From G963676205 sp964342525 (GTDB lineage: Bacteria; Campylobacterota; Campylobacteria; Campylobacterales; Arcobacteraceae): a DNA stretch of 64,000 nt. The stretch is taken from contig CAYFGQ010000005.1 in the NCBI GenBank assembly GCA_964342525.1, forward strand, positions 27,028 through 91,027, given 5' to 3'. Positions 16,127-22,915 of the stretch are shown here, one piece after another. The position numbers and the translations under genes are program-made. The first letter of the stretch is position 1. Each line of letters starts with the position of its first letter. A model generated the notes under the pieces. It saw only the letters and a program-made list of their open reading frames with translations, had not been told where the DNA came from and searched no databases.

Positions 16127-17457
16127 AATTTACTCCTAAAAAACTTTACTAAATCAGCCATAGACTCTTCCACTAGTTTTTTATCTTTACCTTCTAATAA
16201 AACTCTTAATTTGTTTTCAGTCCCTGAATATCTGATAAGATCTCTCATACCCTTAGCTCTGATATCTTTTAAGATAGCTTCTAAACCATCAATTTGATCA
16301 AGAGGTTTTTTCTCACTTACATTGATATTTTCTAAGATTTGAGGATATAATTTAAAAGGATTTAAAGCTTCACTTGCTTTTTTATTACTCTTTAAAATCA
16401 TCGCAAGTACTTGTAAAGCAGATGCTAGACCATCTCCTGTTTTTGCTACATCTGAGAAAATAATATGACCACTTTGTTCACCACCAAAATTGATACCATC
16501 TTTATGCATAAGTTCTAACACATTTTTATCACCAACATCCGATCTTAAAAGCTTTAGATCAAATTTTGCTAAATAATCTTCTAGGGCTTTATTACTCATA
16601 ACAGTTGCTACACAAGCATCACCTTTTAGTTTACCTTCACTTTTAAAGTATGTTGTAAGAGCACCAAGAAGGTTATCTCCATCTATAACATTTCCTTTTT
16701 CATCAACCACTACAAGTCTATCTGCATCACCATCTAAAGCGATACCAATATCAGCACGTAACTCCACAACCTTCTGAGCTACTTTATTTGGATGTAAAGC
16801 ACCACACCCTTCATTGATATTGTATCCATTTGGTTCATCATTTAATACAATTATATCTGCACCAAGCTCTTCAAGAACTGTTGGAGCTACTTTATAAGCT
16901 GCACCGTTTGCACAATCAAGTACTATTCTTACACCTTGTAGCGTTAAATCTGTTGGAAAAGAACTTTTAATAGAAACAATATATCTTCCAATAACATCAT
17001 CAATTCTTTTTGATGATCCTATATCTTTTCCTGTACATTGTTCAGATGCGATTAAATCTTCATCATCAAAAATTTTCTCTATCTCTTTTTCAATTGAACG
17101 ACTTAATTTATCCCCATGGGCATTAAAGAATTTTATACCATTATCTTCAAATGGATTGTGTGAAGCACTAAGCATAATTCCTGCATCACATCTCATAGAT
17201 TCAGTAAGATAAGCAATAGCTGGTGTAGGCATAGGTCCAATTTGAATCACATCATATCCAACTGATGTAAGACCACTTACAAGTGCATTCTCTATCATAT
17301 AACCACTTCTTCTAGTATCTTTACCTACTAAGATTTTTTTAGTAGTTGAATGATTTTTAAAATAAATACCTGCTGCTTGTGCTAACTTTAGTGCTGTAAG
17401 GGCATCTAAGAATTCACCCGCTTTTCCCCTAACTCCATCTGTTCCAAATAACTTCAT
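16123..17457 (-). CDS. glmM: phosphoglucosamine mutase
   Basis: The 444-residue enzyme converts glucosamine-6-phosphate to glucosamine-1-phosphate for cell-wall and lipopolysaccharide precursors. N-terminus KLFGTDGVRG, phospho-serine loop MLSASHNPFEDNG, metal loop LDGDADR, sugar loop GGEQSGH and phosphate-binding RYSGTENKLRV are all intact. The upstream GGAGGTACTTAT is a clear ribosome binding site. It is followed by overlapping lspA, the same gene pair as in Campylobacter jejuni. Confidence 0.96.
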   Translation of the reverse strand: MKLFGTDGVRGKAGEFLDALTALKLAQAAGIYFKNHSTTKKILVGKDTRRSGYMIENALVSGLTSVGYDVIQIGPMPTPAIAYLTESMRCDAGIMLSASHNPFEDNGIKFFNAHGDKLSRSIEKEIEKIFDDEDLIASEQCTGKDIGSSKRIDDVIGRYIVSIKSSFPTDLTLQGVRIVLDCANGAAYKVAPTVLEELGADIIVLNDEPNGYNINEGCGALHPNKVAQKVVELRADIGIALDGDADRLVVVDEKGNVIDGDNLLGALTTYFKSEGKLKGDACVATVMSNKALEDYLAKFDLKLLRSDVGDKNVLELMHKDGINFGGEQSGHIIFSDVAKTGDGLASALQVLAMILKSNKKASEALNPFKLYPQILENINVSEKKPLDQIDGLEAILKDIRAKGMRDLIRYSGTENKLRVLLEGKDKKLVEESMADLVKFFRSKL

Positions 17458-17825
17458 ATAAGTACCTCCAATAAATAAAACACTGTTTTAGACAAAACAA
17501 GAAGCCTTAGATAAGTGCAAAATAAAATTATAGAACTAGCCAGAGCTAATTCTATAATTTTTTTTGTGCTTAGGTACGGCTTATTGTATTGCCTTTGGTG
17601 CTTTTTAAAACCATTATCTTCCGCTTTTTTATATCTTGAATTAGCTTTGGCTAGTCCTACGATATAAAAAAGCAAAATCTAATAATTTTAAAAAACATCT
17701 AAAATAGCGTTTTATTTGTTGGATGTACTTGAAAATCACCTTAATTTAAACTCTTTTTAAACTAACTTTAATATTAATTTGAGTAACATTCTAGCCTTAA
17801 AAAATTTACAAAGAGGTTAAATATT
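17458..17825. other. structured gap between glmM and rpsT with a doubtful 73-codon frame
   Basis: A minus-strand frame of 73 codons (17454-17675) runs into glmM, but its composition and lack of a family leave it doubtful. The segment FYIVGLAKANSRYKKA faintly recalls the Y-[IV]-V-G-L-A-K-N region of IS4/IS1380-type transposases, so it may be a relic. The DNA is structured: a 12-bp perfect stem (17524-17535 with 17550-17561) extended by TAGC/GCTA and followed by eight T on the plus strand, and an 18-bp inverted repeat with one mismatch (17535-17552 with 17638-17655). Confidence 0.35.
17524..17569 (+). terminator. intrinsic-terminator-like hairpin with no gene in front
   Basis: AAAATTATAGAA and its perfect complement, with inner TAGC-CAGA-GCTA pairing, then a run of eight T. 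On the plus strand no recognised gene ends here. Confidence 0.5.
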
Positions 17826-18086
17826 ATGGCAAACCATAAACAAGCTGCTAAGAGAGCTAGACAAACAAAAGTTAAGACTGAAAGAAACAAGTTTTATAAA
17901 ACAAGAATTAAAAACGTAATCAAAGACGTTTTAAGTGCAGTTGAAGGTGCTGATAAAGAAGCTGCGGCTACAGCTATGAAAACAGCAAACTCATACTTAC
18001 ACCACTGTGTTGCTAAGGGTATCCTTAAAAAAGGTAACGCTGCTAGAAAAGTTAGTAGATTACAAACTAAAGTTAACGCTTTATAA
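17826..18086 (+). CDS. rpsT: 30S ribosomal protein S20
   Basis: The 86-residue basic protein begins MANHKQAAKRARQ and ends in a helical Lys/Ala-rich segment with KGILKKGNAARKVSRL, the standard S20 pattern; it binds 16S rRNA early in 30S assembly. AAAGAGG lies 9 bases before the ATG. A strong terminator follows, so it is transcribed alone. Confidence 0.96.
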   Translation: MANHKQAAKRARQTKVKTERNKFYKTRIKNVIKDVLSAVEGADKEAAATAMKTANSYLHHCVAKGILKKGNAARKVSRLQTKVNAL

Positions 18087-18120
18087 TATTCATTTTATAA
18101 AATTTAATCCTCTATTTATA

Positions 18121-18169
18121 AAAAGCCTGAGAGTCCCCCGTGTCAATAAAATGGGACTTTTGGGCTTTT
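18121..18169 (+). terminator. rpsT terminator
   Basis: Two helices (AAAAGCC with GGCTTTT, and AGTCCC with GGGACT) separated by a 4-by-4 internal loop, 35 bases after rpsT, ending in TTTTG. Confidence 0.75.
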
Positions 18170-18211
18170 GTAATATATAGAACATACTAATATACATACA
18201 AAGGTACTAAA

Positions 18212-19279
18212 ATGCTTCAAGATAAACTCCAACCTTTTATCGACAGATACAATGAGATCAATGATCTTCTTATCTCTCAAGAAATAATGTCTGATATAAA
18301 AAGAATGACTGAACTATCAAAAGAACAATCCTCAATTCTACCAACAGTAAATGCCGCAAAAGAGTATATACAAGTTATTGAAGATATTGAAGAGAATAAA
18401 ATGCTTCTTGAAGATAAAGAACTTGGTGAACTTGCTAAAGAAGAATTAAAAGAATTAGAGCCAAGAAAAATTGAGCTTGAAGAAGAGATCAAAGTACTTA
18501 TGGTTCCAAAAGATCCAAACGATGATAAAAACATCTATATTGAGCTTAGAGCTGGAACTGGTGGAGATGAAGCTGCACTATTTGTTGATGATCTATTTAA
18601 AGGTTATGTTAGATACGCTGAAAAACGTGGTTGGAAAGTTGAGATCATGAACTCATCAGAGAGTGAAGCTGGTGGATATAAAGAGATGGTGGCACTTTTC
18701 AAAGGTGAGGGAGTTTACTCACGTATGAAATATGAGGGTGGAACCCATAGAGTTCAAAGGGTGCCAGCTACAGAATCACAAGGTAGAGTTCATACATCAG
18801 CTATCACAGTTGCTGTTATGCCTGAGGTTGATGATGTTGAAATTGAGATCAATGCAAATGATCTTAAGATAGATGTTATGAGAGCAAGTGGTAATGGTGG
18901 ACAATCAGTAAATACAACTGACTCAGCTGTTAGAATCACTCACTTACCTTCAGGAATCGTTGTAACAAACCAAGATCAAAAATCTCAACACAAAAATAAA
19001 GATAAAGCTATGAAAGTTTTAAAAGCTAGACTTTATGACCTTGAATTACAAGAAGCACAAGCAAAAGACTCTGAAGCAAGATCAGCTCAAGTTGGAACTG
19101 GTGATAGAAGTGGAAGAATTAGAACTTATAACTATCCACAAGGAAGAATAAGTGATCATAGAATCAACCTAACATTATATAGACTTGATGCTATTATGAA
19201 TGATGGTTTATTTGATGAGATCATTGATCCATTAATCACAGATCATCAAGCAAAATTAATTGAAAGTAATGGACTATAA
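18212..19279 (+). CDS. prfA: peptide chain release factor 1
   Basis: The 355-residue factor reads UAA and UAG. RVPATESQGRVHTSA contains the P-A-T tripeptide of RF1-type stop recognition, and RASGNGGQSVN carries the GGQ that triggers hydrolysis at the peptidyl-transferase centre. The length matches RF1 rather than RF2 and there is no programmed frameshift. trpS begins one base after the stop. Confidence 0.96.
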   Translation: MLQDKLQPFIDRYNEINDLLISQEIMSDIKRMTELSKEQSSILPTVNAAKEYIQVIEDIEENKMLLEDKELGELAKEELKELEPRKIELEEEIKVLMVPKDPNDDKNIYIELRAGTGGDEAALFVDDLFKGYVRYAEKRGWKVEIMNSSESEAGGYKEMVALFKGEGVYSRMKYEGGTHRVQRVPATESQGRVHTSAITVAVMPEVDDVEIEINANDLKIDVMRASGNGGQSVNTTDSAVRITHLPSGIVVTNQDQKSQHKNKDKAMKVLKARLYDLELQEAQAKDSEARSAQVGTGDRSGRIRTYNYPQGRISDHRINLTLYRLDAIMNDGLFDEIIDPLITDHQAKLIESNGL

Positions 19280-19280
19280 T

Positions 19281-20249
19281 ATGAGAATTTTATCAGGTAT
19301 TCAACCAAGTGGAACTATCCACATAGGAAACTATTTTGGAATGATCAAAAAAATGATCGAATCTCAAGATGACGGTGCGCTTTTTGCATTTATCGCTTCA
19401 TATCATGCACTTACATCTGTAACAGATAAAGAAGCTTTACAAAAAAATATTTTTGAAGCAGCAGTAAACTTTTTATCATTAGGAATGGATCCAGAGAAAT
19501 CAACTTTTTGGGTTCAAAGTGATGTTGAGGAAGTATTAGAGCTTTACTGGATTTTATCAAATCATACTTCAATGGGATTACTTGAAAGAGCTCACTCATA
19601 TAAGGATAAAACAGCTCGTGGTATTCAAGCAAATCACGGACTATTTTCATATCCAGTATTAATGGCTGCAGATATTTTACTTTTTGATACGGATGTTGTA
19701 CCTGTAGGAAAAGACCAAATCCAACACGTTGAAATGACAAGAGATATTGCAAACTCATTTAATAATACTTATGGAAAAGAGATTTTAAAATTACCAGAAC
19801 ATAAAGTAGATGATGAAGTTGCTACTGTTCCAGGGACAGATGGCGCTAAGATGAGTAAATCATATGGTAATACTATTGATCTATTCCAAACACCTAAAAA
19901 ACTTAAAAAACAAGTAATGGGCATCACAACAGATTCTACACCTCTTGAAGAAGCAAAAGATTATACTAGCTGTAATGTTTATACTTTAGCAGAATTATTT
20001 ATGAATCAAGATGAGCTATTAGCACTTCAAAAAAGATATGCAACTCCAGGTGAAGGTTATGGTCACTTTAAACTAGCTCTTATGGAAAAGATAAACGAAC
20101 ACTTCGCACCATACACAGATAAAAGAGAACACTATATGAATAATCCAAATGAGGTAAAAGAGATTTTAGCTCATGGTGCATCAAAAGCAAAAGTAATAGC
20201 TAGAGAAAAGATCAAAGAAATTAAAGATGCTGTTGGATTAAATTACTAA
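19281..20249 (+). CDS. trpS: tryptophanyl-tRNA synthetase
   Basis: The 322-residue class I synthetase begins MRILSGIQPSGTIHIGNYFG with the HIGN form of the HIGH motif. KMSKSYGN provides the KMSKS loop. MAADILLFDTDVVPVGKDQ is the tryptophan/ATP pocket segment typical of bacterial TrpS. The frame is open seven codons further upstream, but the ATG at 19281 gives the family N-terminus and does not overlap prfA. It is co-transcribed with prfA. Confidence 0.96.
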   Translation: MRILSGIQPSGTIHIGNYFGMIKKMIESQDDGALFAFIASYHALTSVTDKEALQKNIFEAAVNFLSLGMDPEKSTFWVQSDVEEVLELYWILSNHTSMGLLERAHSYKDKTARGIQANHGLFSYPVLMAADILLFDTDVVPVGKDQIQHVEMTRDIANSFNNTYGKEILKLPEHKVDDEVATVPGTDGAKMSKSYGNTIDLFQTPKKLKKQVMGITTDSTPLEEAKDYTSCNVYTLAELFMNQDELLALQKRYATPGEGYGHFKLALMEKINEHFAPYTDKREHYMNNPNEVKEILAHGASKAKVIAREKIKEIKDAVGLNY

Positions 20250-20273
20250 TATACTTCTTTAATTAAAGACTTT

Positions 20274-20303
20274 GAATAGATATAAAATAGTTTATATCTA
20301 TTC
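20274..20303. terminator. bidirectional terminator between trpS and lipoprotein gene
   Basis: GAATAGATATAA and its perfect 12-bp complement around AATAGT, placed between convergent genes. Confidence 0.7.
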
Positions 20304-20313
20304 ATATTAAAAA

Positions 20314-21534
20314 TCAATATTTCCATATAGCCATATCCCCATTAATACTTCCCGTCACGTATATATTATCATTTGAATCTAATATTGCTGAGCTCCCTGT
20401 ACCATTAGATTTAGCAATACCATCAGAATCAAAACTAGTATCCAAGGTACCAGTACTTGTATATTTCCATATGGCCATAGTATTATCCCCTTTGGTACCA
20501 GATACATAAATATTTCCACTTGAATCTACTACTACAGAGTTTCCAGAAGAATCTCTTGTCCCATCCTCTAGCACACCATCAGAATTAAAACTAGTATCTA
20601 GATTTTGAAAATTTGTATATTTCCAAGTTTTCATAAAAGTACCATATCTATTTTCTTTTCTATATCCAGATACATAAATATTTCCACTTGAATCTAAGGC
20701 TATTGATTCTCCATTACTACCAGAACTATCCTTATAATCACTTAAACTACTATTTGAATATTTCCAAATATACATAGTAGAAAAGAAAGGAGAAAAAAGA
20801 GTTCCTGATACATAAATATCTCCATTAGAATCTATTACCATTGACTTCCCAATATAAGAATATTCACTATTATAATAAGTCCCACTATCATACTTTACCA
20901 TACCATCTGAATCAAAACTAGTATCTAAAATTCCACTACTTGTATATTTCCATATAGTCATATTACTATTATCACTATATCCTGTTACATATATACTTCC
21001 ATTTGAATCTAATACTATTGAATTCCCGTCATCACTTCCTGAGCCATTATAAGTTATAATACCATCTGAGTCAAAGCTAGTATCTAAAACGCCACTACTC
21101 TTATACTTCCATATAACCATATCTCTATTACCACTACTATTAGTACTATATCCTACCACGTAAATATTTCCACTTGAATCTAAGGCTATTGAACTTCCGT
21201 AGTCAAGACCTGAACCACCAGCTGCATTGTCATCAACAACTATACCTCCTGAGCCAAAACTAGTGTCTAAAACTCCCGCACTCGTATATTTCCATATAAC
21301 CATATCAGTATTACCACTATTATTAAAACTATACCCTGTGACATAAATATTTCCACTTGAATCTAAGGCTATTGAACTTCCGTAGTCAAGACCTGAACCA
21401 CCAGCTGCATTATTATGGGTTATGACCATACTAAATTTACTATTTCCCGAAGAGGATTCACTATCATCCCCTCCACCACAAGAGATAAATAATATACTAA
21501 AACATACTAAAAATACTAATTGTAAATATTTCAT
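20314..21534 (-). CDS. lipoprotein with seven delta-60-type repeats
   Basis: A 406-residue secreted lipoprotein: MKYLQLVFLVCFSILFISCGG is a lipoprotein signal with the lipobox cysteine in FISC. The rest is built from about seven repeats of 50-60 residues with the core DSSGNIYVTGYS and a following W-K-Y-[TS]-S-x-G-x-L-D-T-S-F segment, the so-called delta-60/SBBP beta-propeller type repeat. The first two repeats are almost identical in DNA (around 21340-21410 and 21160-21230). The start at 21532-21534 has AAAGG 8 bases upstream; 17 codons further upstream are open but would spoil the signal peptide. Probably a surface beta-propeller of unknown role. Confidence 0.8.
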   Translation of the reverse strand: MKYLQLVFLVCFSILFISCGGGDDSESSSGNSKFSMVITHNNAAGGSGLDYGSSIALDSSGNIYVTGYSFNNSGNTDMVIWKYTSAGVLDTSFGSGGIVVDDNAAGGSGLDYGSSIALDSSGNIYVVGYSTNSSGNRDMVIWKYKSSGVLDTSFDSDGIITYNGSGSDDGNSIVLDSNGSIYVTGYSDNSNMTIWKYTSSGILDTSFDSDGMVKYDSGTYYNSEYSYIGKSMVIDSNGDIYVSGTLFSPFFSTMYIWKYSNSSLSDYKDSSGSNGESIALDSSGNIYVSGYRKENRYGTFMKTWKYTNFQNLDTSFNSDGVLEDGTRDSSGNSVVVDSSGNIYVSGTKGDNTMAIWKYTSTGTLDTSFDSDGIAKSNGTGSSAILDSNDNIYVTGSINGDMAIWKY

Positions 21535-21659
21535 AATTGACACCTTTATAAAAGTATATCCGAAAATGCGTTTTATTTGTGTCACTTAAAAGTATTGTTT
21601 TTGTAAGAAAATATGATAATAAAAGAAATTTTTTGATTAGATCCAATGAATAAAAACCT

Positions 21660-21687
21660 AAAATAAGAGGGTTCTTATTCTTATTTT
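21660..21687 (-). terminator. terminator of the REC-kinase gene
   Basis: An 8-bp stem (AAAATAAG/CTTATTTT) 29 bases beyond the stop, followed on the minus strand by AGGTTTTT. Confidence 0.5.
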
Positions 21688-21715
21688 AAGTAATTTTAAT
21701 TTTATAATATAATTA

Positions 21716-22891
21716 TTAATTTAGCTCAATGGTAAACATCGCGCCATTTTCAACATTTCCAGCTTTTATAACTCCACCCATTTTTTCAACAATCTGGTGA
21801 GACATATATAATCCCATTCCAGTTCCTTTTCCTTCAGCTTTTCCGGTAACATTTGATTTAAATATATTATCTATAATATGCTCAGGGATTCCTCCTGCAT
21901 TATCTTTGATATAAAGTACTTTTTTATCATCTTTTTTATTTGTAGCTATTTCTATGATCCTTGAATCTAGATCTTTTTCTACAAATTCATCTTTTGCATT
22001 GTTTATGATATTTAAGATGGTATGTTTAAACTCATTTTTAATACCACTTAACTCAAAATCATCTTGTATATCTAGTTCTATATTTATCTTATTTTTTATA
22101 AACTCATCTTTTGTAAGTAATAAAACACTATCTATACAATCACTTATCAAAAAGTCTTCTTTTTGTTTATTTGGTCTAAAAAAGTCTCTAAACTCTTGCA
22201 AGGTTTCTATAATATGATCTTTTTGATCTTTAAATTTACCTTGAAACTCTTTTATAGCCTCCATATCTAATTTTCCATCTTCATATTGGTATTGTAAAAA
22301 GTCCACATACATACTCATGATATTGATAGGTTGTTTCCACTGGTGTGCAACCACATCCATCATCTCACCCATTGCAGCAAGTTTTGATTGATAAGCAAGT
22401 ATTTTTTCACTATTGAGTCTTTTTTCAACTTCCTCTTGAACCTTTTTTTCTAGAGAGATTCTATACTCATAAAGTTCATGTTTATTTTGGAGTTTTTCTA
22501 CTGTTTTTTGAAGAACTGTAATAAACTGATCAATCTCTACAGGTTTTAATATATATCCATCAATTCCTAACTTTATAAGATTTAAAAAATCTTTTTTCTG
22601 AGAGCTTGAAGATATTACAAGGATAGTGATATGTTTAGATACTTCACGGATTCTTGTAATAAACTCTATACCACCCATCTCTGGCATTTCAATACCAGTG
22701 ATTATAAGATCATATCTATTTTTCTCGAAGTATTCTAATCCCTCTTTTCCATTTGAAGCGATATCAATATTATTAAAAAATATATTAAATATACCAAGGG
22801 TAACTTCCCTCTCTCCAGCATTATCTTCTATATATAAAATACGTACATCTTTACCAAATTTTGTTAGGGTTTCTATATCATAACCATTCAT
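21716..22891 (-). CDS. receiver-histidine kinase hybrid with altered receiver
   Basis: The 391-residue soluble protein has an N-terminal receiver (about 15-130), a coiled coil (about 135-165) and a kinase core with His183 in VVAHQWKQP, N-box NEFKHTILNIINNAKDEF, G1 KDNAGGIPE and G2 GKGTGMGLYMSH. In the receiver the acidic pair (Glu22, Asp23) and Lys116 are kept, but the phospho-acceptor site reads LIITGIEMP: Gly66 replaces the Asp expected there. One base change (GAT to GGT) accounts for it. The receiver probably cannot be phosphorylated at the normal site. It follows the GGDEF-EAL gene at 22916 by 24 bases and is probably co-transcribed. Confidence 0.88.
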   Translation of the reverse strand: MNGYDIETLTKFGKDVRILYIEDNAGEREVTLGIFNIFFNNIDIASNGKEGLEYFEKNRYDLIITGIEMPEMGGIEFITRIREVSKHITILVISSSSQKKDFLNLIKLGIDGYILKPVEIDQFITVLQKTVEKLQNKHELYEYRISLEKKVQEEVEKRLNSEKILAYQSKLAAMGEMMDVVAHQWKQPINIMSMYVDFLQYQYEDGKLDMEAIKEFQGKFKDQKDHIIETLQEFRDFFRPNKQKEDFLISDCIDSVLLLTKDEFIKNKINIELDIQDDFELSGIKNEFKHTILNIINNAKDEFVEKDLDSRIIEIATNKKDDKKVLYIKDNAGGIPEHIIDNIFKSNVTGKAEGKGTGMGLYMSHQIVEKMGGVIKAGNVENGAMFTIELN

Positions 22892-22915
22892 ACACTAATT
22901 ATATAACTTTATCCA

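Noticed and set aside
19260..19280. Upstream start for trpS
   Set aside because: It would overlap prfA and add residues before the conserved MRILSGIQPSG start.
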